Origin: Roseateles sp049532965
GTDB lineage: Bacteria > Pseudomonadota > Gammaproteobacteria > Burkholderiales > Burkholderiaceae_C
Reading direction: 5' to 3'
NCBI RefSeq assembly: GCF_049532965.1
Contig: NZ_CP186694.1
Location: forward strand, 124,001 to 188,000
DNA length: 64,000 nt
The translations under genes were made by a program, and so were the position numbers. Below, in pieces: positions 35,901 to 40,723 of the stretch. Every line of letters begins with the position of its first letter. Within the stretch, counting starts at the first letter, position 1. The notes under the pieces were generated by a model that was not told where the DNA came from, did no database searches, and saw only the letters and a program-made list of their open reading frames with translations.

Positions 35901-37362
35901 GAGAGACGGAAAAAGCGAGTGGCAAGCATGGAGCGAGACCTTGCCGCAGTACCTCCGCCTGGCGGTCCTGCATGCGTCCATCACCGGCAAGGATGTCGTT
36001 CTCCATGTGCCCGGCGGCGCGACGCCAACCGACGTGCGGGTGAAGACGCTGATCGAGGGCCTGCTTCCGAAGCTGCAGGAACTCAAGGACCGTGGCTTCA
36101 TCAAGGTCACGATTGCTTCCTTGATGCGGCCCGCTGGTGAAGACAAGGCCTGGACCCTCGCGGCTGTCGGAGACGCCGACCTCCATGTGACCACACCCGA
36201 GTCCCTGATGGATGCCTGGCGCGTGGGCGTGGCCGCCCAGGCGATCCCGCGACTGATCGCGGGCGGCTTCTCGGAAGCCGACGCGAAAGGGCTGTATGAA
36301 CAAGGTATCGATACCGTCGAGCTGGTGCAGCGCGCGATCGAGCAAGGGCGGCCCTTCATCGGCGCACCTGCGCAGGCGCTCGCGAAGGAACTGCTGAACA
36401 ACGCTTTCCGTCCTGAACAGCTCGAACTCGCCAAGCGGCTCGATCGCCTCGGGATGTGGACGGGCGGCGAGAAGCTCGACGCCGTCGTCGGCACGATGAC
36501 CAAGCGCATGCGCCTTCACCTGCTCATCGATGACCTGCAGCATGGCCTCCAACGATTCAGCGTCGAGTCGCTGCCGACGGACCGCTATGCGCAGCGGCTT
36601 GGCACGTGGCTGACGGACACGATGGGACACCTTGTTGGCGCGTCCGACCGGCAGGCGATGCAAGACCACATCCTGGCTGCACTCAACGACTTCGGTCGGT
36701 TGGGACAGGCACTTGACGTCGCTGAACGGGCCATTGACCTTGAGTGGGTCTCGAAGTTGGGCGGGACCCCGACCCGCCTGGATCGCCACGTGGAGGTCGT
36801 CCCGTGGGCTGGACATTGGGGGCCTGTCATCCTGCCGCAGTCGATAGAGCAGGTCCTCAGCACCTTCAGCTGGCTCCTTGACGAGATCCATGCTGACCGG
36901 GTGACCGCCGGACACTGCGAAACGGAGGTGAGGCGCGCGCTGGATCCCCTGGCGTTGAGATTGGGCGCGTTGTACGCAGCGGTCACAGGCGGAACGCTCC
37001 GGCTTGGCGAACCCGACGGCGATTCCGCGGAAGCCAAGGCGCTGCGCGCGGAGATCCGTCTCCTTCGCGAGCCGTTGGAGGAGGCGGAGAGGCTCGGCAT
37101 CCTGAACGTCGACATCCAGGCGCCCGCGCCTGAGTCCGAGTCCGAGTCCGAGTCCGAGCCAGAGCCCGAGCCAGAGCCCGAGCCCGAGTCCGAGTCCGAG
37201 TCCGAGTCCGCAGTGGTGCAGCGTCAGGAGCCCCTGCGGCAGGCAAGCCTGCTCAAGCAGGAACTCGCCGCTCACACCGGCGCAGGTCACGCCGGCAGCT
37301 CATCCTTTGCGCCACCACAGGCGCCGTCGCCGCTCTCGCAGCTCACCGGACAGGCGGCCTGA
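20917..37362 (+). CDS. Giant (about 5,481-residue) multi-domain toxin/effector candidate with repeated C80-type protease modules
   Basis: Numbering from ATG 20917; a TTG six codons upstream is an alternative and neither has a good ribosome site. Residues 1-40 are Ser/Asp/Asn-rich. Four tandem units follow (to 754, 755-1424, 1425-1868, 1869 to about 2540). Units 1, 2 and 4 end in a C80-like module as in TcdA/TcdB and MARTX autoprocessing domains. Modules 1 and 4 keep His and Cys (His538 in DGHGVRL/Cys585; His2394 in SGHGTHH/Cys2439). Module 2 has Asp1251 and Gly1296 instead. Unit 3 lacks the module. Residues about 2901-3049 hold long hydrophobic segments, resembling TcdA/TcdB-Mcf pore domains. 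Beta-rich RTX-like stretches (GGEGSDTYWI), a discoidin-like domain (about 4221-4381), three C-terminal repeats (about 4409, 4746, 5110) and a Ser-Glu/Pro-Glu tract follow. No secretion genes are adjacent; the export route is unknown. Confidence 0.72.
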   Translation: MPHTDSDSDSASSNSASSNSASSNAASSNSASSNAASSGSQGVSPLSSRFIIRPFPFGNGLVFDARGIVLLLTQRWQASWGQPAQPEAQTTPQDLIDAARQVLEAQLDATERERVQSTALDGAAQALADGLWNARPGRLQAAFDAVGDLLGERDDEAFSIKPAMRDGGADGALDLLRGLRSEWPVPRVSLLLLHGIRAVNAKMRDLAVQDAPSAGTEGSGRTGELSLQMEEMMHAALTDEALRIRVDIIEQLGRSSEPADKARLAAFWKVYPAMRELADRAVLPAPVFVRKGSDGAEVLDATATLTPPDGLAAREVPAIDEQTPWALFAKFQARQVLDRAAGTLTLEVDGNGGAFKHVIRFAPWTEKDGLAERQRQDAALRLLEDLSLARFNGTGTLPDEIRMEADRIQVESLTIAERTAQGWRLDMPAARQAWSQYNVHTVIGREPKLAAWSLPPRLPAKPPALLQRDRVHVVLQLSSDDPITDDIREQIDVWDGKWGPGVIWIQMDQEGDSRVVHGADLISAIVDGTAVKLTIDGHGVRLRQGSETTTVVGRRSPAELVRSAKEALRRHGIGPRVDRVVIPACELASKASRTSFPRIFLQKAFEGDLVTASATVTSQRDLVLSRGSGRRETAAFVGAPVEHRAPGKTVIHARNADTGEITEHDKYPLGDDKMEADFDRGSSGATSDHSWWDSDSGSDDEMEMDSDSGSRTESGSDGSQDAEELMEVDGWQRRPSDTAEVEIHADRLVRHPGQSGKLFQLFTTLKETLQRLPVDMSQGGEPAPTGLVPRAIYVAIRSRLDALADGLPRGGSELTSAVTHIANGLWSRDPARLYEGYRALSRIFFRSDPRPWGVGDDLTGGIPTVSLPSEILASHPNTLEVAAEDFALMAGVDAGLDAMEDLPAATFDEALRLELGRQTLTMLRAAVSGRPWVVDVDAVTALASSQQAADRAALRMVEVSRATVMRLVHGGSMLRPVYKSQALRNAQDGWTAHADGVHLHRGDPLPGLLSQRKSAMAQLEAPRGTVNDASPLSWLAAFMPQAGQALDRAAGTITITWPELRMGQPVASILKFRPLIDGTDASDARKRQDLDIQTLDQFIVATFFPYAHVPLSTLPVEVRLEGDRLIAGRAVLAERVEGIWTPQRDTILQTQHALDFVNPAGEFPPVDEWAFVPVDASDVTKDAPAPPRLHLVLQMEPEARSLDRALRIIAEEPTEVVWIQADRYGHRIRYGAHLLEQATPQTSFKLEVLGDGTHDYLTRTQRLSGYTAEALVDRLATLKDGLALKVAASHATLFAGKLETPAVLSSYGTEFHDLALQKGVLSPGSKVTSYSETLYTAPSWHGRMSRWTEQYPGAPWRMHVPGVTFSTQKDPVSGKTLMVDKYPWAEGAETRVQEGLEVESVRVAPTDRGASGATDSAPPHKEPQAGKLSELFSALTRYLGQAGIAPLEALAPDGWIDAVLDDLMRSLGPKATQSMQQAYAAASQIADGVWQLNPAKILDGYRKVAALHGDALLKVTWDDRPNGLVEAVRFPSLMLAGFRREVLAPAGEIGLLRGLKAVGDAIARAPRQTSSAALRKALAGQTVELVGALLSGRPFVIDADKLKGLSTASRTAEDHDATGAIRVLEAVHATAMQLARQGVMAAPIFMTDAESPVGDGWERQGDGSHLHRGDLLPELLPGRAKEIEAVRARFVDDIDPAKPLRRLAGYFPQATQTLTRETGTITIRWPEGKQADTVLRFRSLAADAAPELRTQQDADIRALDEFIIGAFFGSHLPARNSMPDRLTLLDGILTAGEAVLARRAGDRWLPDHRILRQLRMHLGSDAGRSTMLAKDWQSGLGDALKGKEKGQIYGMSTVRADPREEPGEPRRGLAGPLSELLATLQVNQARGGMAARTGEVPDAVVAAVRAEWQSLFSSDLQVPEDVLTRVATRIAEGVWLQDPAKLYEGYAVLVRDGGIDSTHVAKAEWDFKAIGLVDRATLPRALGWRYGGYDRLPLSEAALVSSMHAAMQAIEGMPSGAGLDPAAHWLSRQTLGLVESMVRNGPFAFDVDAVYRMATSTQPGDRDALKAVDIAYGTLMQMADRKMMLSPLYLTDAKQSPDVGWEVHLMNAQGQQVSGGQVNQRGGTTKQDGSAVHRGDLLPLVLPERAATLTSLRTPAVAEFNDANPLPALMRIAPGATVTLDRKAGTLRIVWPARAGGDKQADSVLRFKASDATEGSEDRRRQNADLQALDEFIAAEFFPSPDMSRNSVPADLMLDGDQLIAGRSKVAERKNGRWVRDEEALAVLRFILDPADPDDASLRVANWPHSLRELVEWWAAGGKSKGKGKGDRLLVHLQMENDPVILKGALGTVKWYANETVWIQVDRDGNHQIRYGQELLDRALREQDLPVKIQISGHGTHHAGTRKQRLALYGSTELAKRVGQVVKDIGLASRARHVTLIACALETPVVKESYGLEFLEAGIYTEGVARKGSKLTSYAESLLKPHGLDGKPGSRQTIRYPGAMPTIHARYGTVTTQHDEVTEEFSREFKYLDTKPDEAVAVDDSDGETYGLKDHWHALADAMREPLEAALDGLTWRMAGYDVPLLLLASIGAEVDSKPLGRDMLHELAEDLRDPVQRLKIDVGMLQHWADQRAVQEDPASATQLRALGRWLGERQASGGLEAAFVEAPSTESKAFVARLTGALAGEANDGAGSDEDLFRAVLGGDDSTLLDDILKRVSPETRTGFEAWMNRTGQTARDVVTLSPAASAREEATPVEQVAREIARQAENGEDADIDQLLRINKKNALTTLVDLGLVTKQGMVLQMDAQRLESLFSQGHSLKAAYVQEAIRKLPKRAYRFLYDSAPESARVQMKMLRHRPRVDLAGLADVTENTLDLVDTVQGVYQLLMNWDKMSQTERGLSAAQSTAIVVSPLLMLLGKALLRLAPAARTAVIGAIAKLFRGAGVGLAGGAGNVLVACVGVALIAEGWKNFVKSGQGTDSIDCKQLVVNTVMTAISVGFALAGAIVGVKVLLAGGAAAVVGTVLGIASAVLAKIALPVAVVMVVANLLTQAALWWDKFGQHIRASTSTGEQAEAFFLKMFGLSNDVTMRAEIESAAHEAAARFSAQLKTQLQDSLEIEAELLAKQGYDTFVIPETTHEVKHATFHVPETAEKYSFTLQPGVVNAYSRRVVQKPTRPGQTGKAWMALDLVQYSDYDGITTPPDKTGRRWIRDNHPSYRQRFQRQLFQVGSMSNATVEGGPSHDVFHLKRTSGITLHDADEVHIDAEGGDITVSQREGRIQEMPKWSYALINFPGVAAETVVSGYPRDLSVRNAHKATITGTDDDERFDISAKESLIRGRGGRNVYLLRNGNRIEPTSQDVAIWTRGVSGAVIDIGVEHASSVLLKVDVPHEGLAFRREGVNLVILVGEESLTLERYFERPMQSAEGTDAKTLPMALALMDAFGTVVSLVNPLEIGTTAVPMTRLDKHLMLPAELPASRRTLSGDDAYSRIHLTSGAGDLRVAPMTRTAFDIVLAIPVTRLRYRAEGDDLIIVETPPEKPPGNFAPLQLRLPRQRIAGEARLAGVTVWANDQDRAPAILALPTGEDPEEGAMTVGTRIGNNQADASEGAAQPAPADSTPTPGQGTTADDVIDARTLSEGAVLSGGEGSDTYWIKAGQSLVIDNFAADASQDILRVDGIDRKALMEGIRFTTSEGALEIGLAGGKITVKNHVTQRGARHLSLEVEGARFALPVLARGFMVHLPSATDGDVLATAPGAHLVHAQASTPWSLAAAPTTVWLRQSAEWLRHGASAEARGAGAQATTVTLIDYHRAPERWLFKDVLSQVLCGPEPDDQAVGVHRIKLDLLSGRLHRDKPYPVEDVRAYLEARGMPRDIALNISGDTLAKLRRMHELLIIGVDGGDWVLPASFIDGYAESDVTLASDQGAVLRHLASNGWSWTHAEHVLRGKLTLDQVKAFESWVAARVTEGIGSAEALPFLRAFVELAAGALPANVDAAAAQLIEFSIDGSIARAASELAATVTNLVTVHAHASLLAKILELKGRPAAAAEELASAMIGSRTMDESWIAGMLNAGVADHALLYRLRVSGLTPQDVVLGNANRQRYEGESDRSALITVDGSPAFREPSTSGFEYRLTHYLKLDSSGKFFERQDLEPQAGVDYDLVPGVIVDQDGGSPNPAIYEKWVGEVHWGEERKAKDEEERRTCPRGVVGRYSNGRDQCVTDPYDGASSPSSVVYLARKMGLAVVQPKVTGGGWGDRTSPEYLVDGFDEGRDVTAWRPAGGPHIALDATKFVDFKFGHAIALTSLKLSQRLKSSDEVPEPGVGSWQVFGLRPDGQTVPVSEVFEIEDGNDVKTVTITTSGVPYFAYRLQGVSGMFPGMARFSEVTFTTADVGAGHGAARQRPEALSVAKPAVEPIEPAVLALIAGGFTQSDAQALHEKGVRTDEQVAHANELRQYLGQLPVNVIAEDVKLPRLAEKDLQALDRQRQSDSARYRLSKLRRQGPGCDEVLWGMSEMHELSSHLRRSVWRFYDPRGEADGIGAKVRALLGRALDGSVNWTELHMRLALLKWPYHGFWRDMQRCRPPVREDVTSGSTPWVSARLRGIVSIVDAEDATKHAVFAQEDHSAFALFREAIEAWAEELQGKGATEAEARRAAWEHEFYMAVICAARSGHPLYLHVPMGHTAQDREAAELIQEWLPLLQRARDAGAMDVAIVSPVPSGDGNESWTAKTVGEQTLYISSAESLEDAWRVGLTGQPIPRLKAGGYSEKEAQELYDKGVRTPEQVAHANDLRRHLGKLSADHVLDDLKLPRLVASQHRMASYLLKGGVWTPATTLRYLRRTDFSRFRVDDVDRLVSSGLEPVTLEGDTFLALRRRMPEVVRATLSALRLRAAGQDHEILVRRLVDILKSGWRTEPGWRSSDVFYHVESKPEWRAADGGDALYMTMVLLERAFGRASASPDYPWRPKALDGMVSLFRTASPSTAPSKGVTVALSLFERVLDMWKERLRRDGKSEWQAWSETLPQYLRLAVLHASITGKDVVLHVPGGATPTDVRVKTLIEGLLPKLQELKDRGFIKVTIASLMRPAGEDKAWTLAAVGDADLHVTTPESLMDAWRVGVAAQAIPRLIAGGFSEADAKGLYEQGIDTVELVQRAIEQGRPFIGAPAQALAKELLNNAFRPEQLELAKRLDRLGMWTGGEKLDAVVGTMTKRMRLHLLIDDLQHGLQRFSVESLPTDRYAQRLGTWLTDTMGHLVGASDRQAMQDHILAALNDFGRLGQALDVAERAIDLEWVSKLGGTPTRLDRHVEVVPWAGHWGPVILPQSIEQVLSTFSWLLDEIHADRVTAGHCETEVRRALDPLALRLGALYAAVTGGTLRLGEPDGDSAEAKALRAEIRLLREPLEEAERLGILNVDIQAPAPESESESESEPEPEPEPEPESESESESAVVQRQEPLRQASLLKQELAAHTGAGHAGSSSFAPPQAPSPLSQLTGQAA
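21100..28530 (+). repeat. Four diverged tandem units in the giant gene
   Basis: Approximate unit starts are 21100, 23179, 25189 and 26521. Shared landmarks in order are: an xGKLxxLF or PLSELL start (units 2-4); ADGLW, NGLW, DGVW or EGVW followed by a P-x-K/R segment; a SGRPWVVD/SGRPFVID stretch; HLHRGD or AVHRGDLLP; LDRxAGTxTI followed by W or V; xLDxFI-x-x-x-FF; and AERxxGxW. Units 1, 2 and 4 end in C80-like modules; unit 3 (444 codons) stops before it. The units are strongly diverged, so the duplications are old. Confidence 0.8.
34141..37120 (+). repeat. Threefold C-terminal repeat in the giant gene
   Basis: Three copies of about 340-365 codons begin near 34141, 35152 and 36244. Each opens with an L/IxAGGF/Y-S/T-x-x-x-A-x-x-L-x-x-x-G motif (IAGGFTQSDAQ, KAGGYSEKEAQ, IAGGFSEADAK). 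Copies 1 and 2 end in AxxLF...LHVP, then W-x-x-x-x-VGxxxLxxxxxESLxDAWRVG. Copy 3 ends early in LEEAERLGILNVDIQAPA. Function is unknown; location at the C-terminus suggests receptor binding or an effector role. Confidence 0.75.
37132..37210 (+). repeat. GAGTCC/GAGCCC hexamer array coding Ser-Glu/Pro-Glu tract
   Basis: Hexamers GAGTCC, GAGCCA and GAGCCC encode an acidic Ser-Glu then Pro-Glu tract of about 26 residues near the C-terminus of the giant protein. It mirrors the short-period Ser-rich coding repeat at its N-terminus (20926-21039). The array is prone to slippage, though hexamer changes keep frame. Confidence 0.9.
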
Positions 37363-37392
37363 CGAGGCGCAGGCACCGCACCGCGCCGGCCC

Positions 37393-37412
37393 GCGGTCCC
37401 TCAACGGACCGC
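37393..37412 (+). terminator. Possible terminator after the giant gene
   Basis: GCGGTCC (37393-37399) and GGACCGC (37406-37412) form a 7-bp GC-rich stem with a 6-base loop, 31 bases after the stop codon. No U-tract follows. Confidence 0.35.
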
Positions 37413-37523
37413 CGCGTGGCGCTCGATGAGCGCTGGTCCGACCGCACGCTGCTGATCGGCGTGCGCGACCTCGACGCCTTGCCCCGCCACGTGCGGGTGT
37501 TCATCGATCATCTCTGCGCGTGA
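37404..37523 (+). pseudogene. Probable 3' fragment of a LysR-family regulator gene
   Basis: About 39 codons ending in TGA at 37521 encode ...RVALDERWSDRTLLI, then DALPRHVRVFIDHLCA. The LPxxVRxFIDxL ending is typical of the last helix of LysR-type regulators. Nothing LysR-like lies upstream because the giant gene ends 41 bases before. LysR genes often border CoA-transferase genes like the next one, so this looks like a scar left where the giant gene was inserted or a deletion occurred. The call rests on a short stretch. Confidence 0.4.
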
Positions 37524-37670
37524 CCGGCCCTCGGGCCTCCGTGCCGGGCGCCGGCAGGGCAAACCCTCTCCCGCTTTCGCCAACCGTGAAAGCAGTCGCC
37601 GCCATTCCCGCATTCCGCTTTGCCGCGAAGCTTCCCAGAATGCGCTCCCATCACAAGGAGATCGCGAACC

Positions 37671-38867
37671 ATGGAAGGTGTGCAGGCGCTGCAAGGATTG
37701 CGGGTCGTCGAGATGGGCCAACTGATCGCCGGCCCCTTCGCCGGCAAGACGCTGGGCGACTTCGGCGCCGACGTCGTGAAGATCGAGGCCCCGGGCAGCG
37801 GCGATCCGCTGCGCAACTGGCGGATGATCCGGGACGGCACCTCCGTCTGGTGGCAGGTCCAGTCCCGCAACAAGCGCTCGATCGCGCTCGACCTGCGCCA
37901 GAAGGAGGGCCAGGACATCGCCCGGGCGCTGGTCGCCGAGGCCGACGTGCTGGTCGAGAACTTCCGCCCCGGCACGCTCGAGGGCTGGGGCATGTCCTAT
38001 GAGGAACTGGCGCGCACCAACCCCGGCCTGATCATGCTGCGCATCAGCGGCTACGGACAGACGGGTCCGTACCGCGACCTGCCGGGCTTCGGCATGATCG
38101 GCGAGGCGATGGGCGGCCTGCGCCACCTCACCGGAGAACCGGGCCGCGTGCCGGTGCGATGCGGCATCTCCATCGGCGACACGCTCGCGGCGCTGCACGG
38201 CACGATCGGCGTGCTGACCGCCCTCTATCACCGCAAGGTCAATGGCGGCCGCGGCCAGGTCATCGATGTGGCGTTGACCGAGGCCGTGCTCAATGTGATG
38301 GAGAGCCTCATCCCCGAGTACAGCGCCTTCGGCGCCGTGCGCGGCCCCGCCGGATCGGCGCTGCCGGGCATCGCGCCGTCGAACGCGTATCCGTGTGCCG
38401 ACGGCGTCGTGCTGATCGCGGGGAACGGCGACTCGATCTTCAAGCGGCTCATGCAGGTGATCGGCCGGGAGGACCTGGGCAATGACGAGTCGCTCGGCAA
38501 TAACGCGGGCCGCGTGGCGCGCGTCGACGAGATCGACGCCGCCATCGGCGCCTGGGCCGCGCCGCGCACCGTCGACCAGGTGCTGGCCGCGCTCTCGGCA
38601 GCCAGCGTGCCCGCCGGACGCGTCTACACGGCCAAGGACATCGTCGAGGACCCCCACTTCCGGGCCCGCGACATGATCCTGCGGCAGCGGACCCGCGATG
38701 GTCATGACCTCGAGGTGCCAGGCATCGTGCCCAAGCTGATGGGCACGCCGGGCGCCGTGCGCCGCGCCGCGCCGCGCCTGGGCGGCGACACCGACGAGGT
38801 GCTGCGCGAGATCGGCCTCACCCCCGAGCAGATCGCCGCGCTGCGCGATCGGAACATCGTCGCTTGA
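37671..38867 (+). CDS. Family III CoA-transferase (CaiB/BaiF type)
   Basis: 398 residues, normal length. It moves CoA between carboxylic acids through an aspartyl-CoA thioester. Family motifs are VVEMGQLIAGPFAGKTLGDF, GADVVKIEAPGSGDPLR, VLVENFRPGTLEGWG, and GYGQTGPYRDLPGFGMIGEA containing the active-site Asp. ATG 37671 with AAGGAG 10 bases upstream was chosen over an upstream in-frame codon. An HMG-CoA lyase-type gene followed it originally (now broken), the usual partner in organic-acid or leucine catabolic clusters. The exact substrate cannot be read from sequence. Confidence 0.9.
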   Translation: MEGVQALQGLRVVEMGQLIAGPFAGKTLGDFGADVVKIEAPGSGDPLRNWRMIRDGTSVWWQVQSRNKRSIALDLRQKEGQDIARALVAEADVLVENFRPGTLEGWGMSYEELARTNPGLIMLRISGYGQTGPYRDLPGFGMIGEAMGGLRHLTGEPGRVPVRCGISIGDTLAALHGTIGVLTALYHRKVNGGRGQVIDVALTEAVLNVMESLIPEYSAFGAVRGPAGSALPGIAPSNAYPCADGVVLIAGNGDSIFKRLMQVIGREDLGNDESLGNNAGRVARVDEIDAAIGAWAAPRTVDQVLAALSAASVPAGRVYTAKDIVEDPHFRARDMILRQRTRDGHDLEVPGIVPKLMGTPGAVRRAAPRLGGDTDEVLREIGLTPEQIAALRDRNIVA

Positions 38868-38877
38868 GGAGTCCGCG

Positions 38878-39108
38878 ATGACCGCCATGACCACGGCTCG
38901 CACGCCGTCCGACGTCTGGACCGGCGCAGGCCGCCGGATCTTCATGCAGGACGTCGGTACCCGCGACGGCCTGCAGGCCGAAACGGCCTTCGTGCCGACC
39001 GCCGACAAGATCGCGCTGGTCGACGCGTTGTCCGACGCGGGCCGATGAGCTCAACCTCGTCATGTCCGCCAGCGAGAGCCGCAACCTGTCCAACCTGCGG
39101 ATGACCCG
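38878..39108 (+). pseudogene. Hydroxymethylglutaryl-CoA lyase, internally deleted and truncated
   Basis: ATG 38878, with GAGGAG 6 bases upstream, encodes an HMG-CoA lyase N-terminus (RRIFMQDVGTRDGLQAE, FVPTADKIALVDALSDAG). It then stops at TGA 39046. One frame over, directly after the break, the sequence resumes as ADELNLVMSASESRNLSNLR, a segment that lies about 60 residues further on in intact lyases. It ends at MTR, 34 bases before the urtE stop codon. So an internal stretch and the last two thirds of the gene are missing. The gene cannot make an enzyme. Confidence 0.82.
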
Positions 39109-39141
39109 CGGGCCGATCGGTCCGCGTGCGCCGCGCGGCGC

Positions 39142-39897
39142 TCAGATCGCCACCAGGCCCCGGATCTCCGGCGTCTGCATGGCGGCGTTGTCCCCGCGCG
39201 CGATGACGCTGCCGCGCTCCAGCACCAGGAACTCGTCCGCGAGTTCGGCGGCAAAGTCGTAGTACTGCTCGCACAGCAGGATCGCGACCGGGTGGCCGTC
39301 CAGCCCTTCGTCGGCAAGCCGGCGGATCACCCGCCCGATGTCCTTGATGATGCTCGGCTGGATGCCCTCGGTGGGCTCGTCGAGGACCAGCAGGCGCGGG
39401 GAGGCCGCCAGGGCCCGCGCGATCGCGAGCTGCTGCTGCTGGCCACCGGACAGGTCACCGCCGCGGCGCCTGAGCATCTGCTTCAGCACCGGAAACAGCT
39501 CGTACAGGTGCTCGGGCACCGGCGTGCCGCCCGGCTTGCTCGCCAGGCCCATCCGCAAGTTCTCCTCCACCGTCAGCCGCGCGAAGATCTCGCGCCCCTG
39601 GGGCACGTAGCCGATTCCCGCGCGGGCGCGCTGGTAGGGCGTGGCGCGCGTGAGGTCCCGGCCGTCCAGCGAGACACTGCCCGCGCGGATTGGCACCAGC
39701 CCCATCAGGCTCTTGAGCAGGCTGGTCTTGCCCACGCCGTTGCGTCCCAGCAGCACGGTGATGCGCCCGGGCGACGCGCTCACGGACACGTCGCGCAGGA
39801 TGTGCGAGCCGCCGTAGTACTGATGAATGCCGCGTGCGTCGAGCATCGGCGCGGCGGTCGGGACCGTCGTGGTCCGGTCCTGCGATTCAACGTCCAA
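39142..39897 (-). CDS. urtE: Urea ABC transporter ATP-binding protein UrtE
   Basis: 251-residue cytoplasmic ATPase. Walker A is GRNGVGKTS, the signature LSGGQQQQLAIARAL and Walker B LLVLDEPTEG. HQYYGGSHILRDVS near the start is typical of UrtE. The likely start is TTG 39897, overlapping urtD by 11 bases and preceded by GAGGTG; an ATG at 39846 (MLDARGIHQYY) would give the more usual UrtE length. It is the last gene of urtABCDE. Downstream, the broken HMG-CoA lyase gene meets it head-on, so the 3' flank is a rearrangement point. Confidence 0.93.
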   Translation of the reverse strand: MDVESQDRTTTVPTAAPMLDARGIHQYYGGSHILRDVSVSASPGRITVLLGRNGVGKTSLLKSLMGLVPIRAGSVSLDGRDLTRATPYQRARAGIGYVPQGREIFARLTVEENLRMGLASKPGGTPVPEHLYELFPVLKQMLRRRGGDLSGGQQQQLAIARALAASPRLLVLDEPTEGIQPSIIKDIGRVIRRLADEGLDGHPVAILLCEQYYDFAAELADEFLVLERGSVIARGDNAAMQTPEIRGLVAI

Positions 39898-40723
39898 GAT
39901 ACACCTCGATCACGCGTTCATCGGCCTGCACCTGCGCCAGCGAACCCTCGGCCAGCACCGAGCCTTCGGCCAGCACCGTCACTTTCTCGGCGATGCGGTC
40001 GACGAAGCCCATGTCGTGCTCGACGACCACGATGCTGTGGCGCCCCTTCAGCGCCAGGATCAGTTCCGCGGTGCGCTCCGTTTCCTGGTCCGTCATGCCG
40101 GCCACCGGTTCGTCCAGCAGCAGCAGCTTCGGGTCCTGCACCAGCAGCATGCCGATCTCCAGCCATTGCTTCTGGCCATGGCTGAGCAGCCCGGCGGCGC
40201 GCGTCATCCGGTCCTGCAGGCGGATCAGCGTCAGCACCTCGGCGAGCCGGTCCTTCTGCGTCGCCGTGAGCGTGCCCCACAGCGACGCGCGCAGCGCCCG
40301 CGAGCCTTGCAGTGCGAGCTCGAGGTTCTCGTACACGGTCAGCGCCTCGAAGACCGTCGGGCGCTGGAACTTGCGGCCGATACCCAGCTGCGCGATCTGG
40401 GCTTCGCTGTGGCGCAGCAGGTCGATGGTGCCGCCGAAGAAGACGGTGCCCCGGTCCGGCCGGGTCTTGCCGGTGATGATGTCCATCATCGTGGTCTTGC
40501 CGGCGCCGTTCGGGCCGATGATGCAGCGCAGTTCGCCTGGTGCGATGTCGATGGAGAGGCCGTTGATCGCGCGGAAGCCGTCGAAGCTGACGTGCACGTC
40601 CTCCAGGTAGAGGATGCGGCCGTGCGCCAGGTCCAGCTGGCCCGGCTGGACGACGCGGCCGTAGCCGGGGCCGCTCGCGGCGCGCAGGCGCTCGCCGCCT
40701 TGCTCGAGCAGGTCGGGACTCAT
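39887..40723 (-). CDS. urtD: Urea ABC transporter ATP-binding protein UrtD
   Basis: 278 residues. Walker A is GPNGAGKTTMMDIITGKTRP, the signature LSHGQKQWLEIGMLL and Walker B LLLLDEPVAGM; the C-terminal HDMGFVDRIA follows. It belongs to the branched-chain amino-acid-type (LivG) ATPases and pairs with UrtE. ATG 40723 overlaps the urtC stop as ATGA, fixing the start. The gene is coupled on both sides within the operon. Confidence 0.94.
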   Translation of the reverse strand: MSPDLLEQGGERLRAASGPGYGRVVQPGQLDLAHGRILYLEDVHVSFDGFRAINGLSIDIAPGELRCIIGPNGAGKTTMMDIITGKTRPDRGTVFFGGTIDLLRHSEAQIAQLGIGRKFQRPTVFEALTVYENLELALQGSRALRASLWGTLTATQKDRLAEVLTLIRLQDRMTRAAGLLSHGQKQWLEIGMLLVQDPKLLLLDEPVAGMTDQETERTAELILALKGRHSIVVVEHDMGFVDRIAEKVTVLAEGSVLAEGSLAQVQADERVIEVYLGR

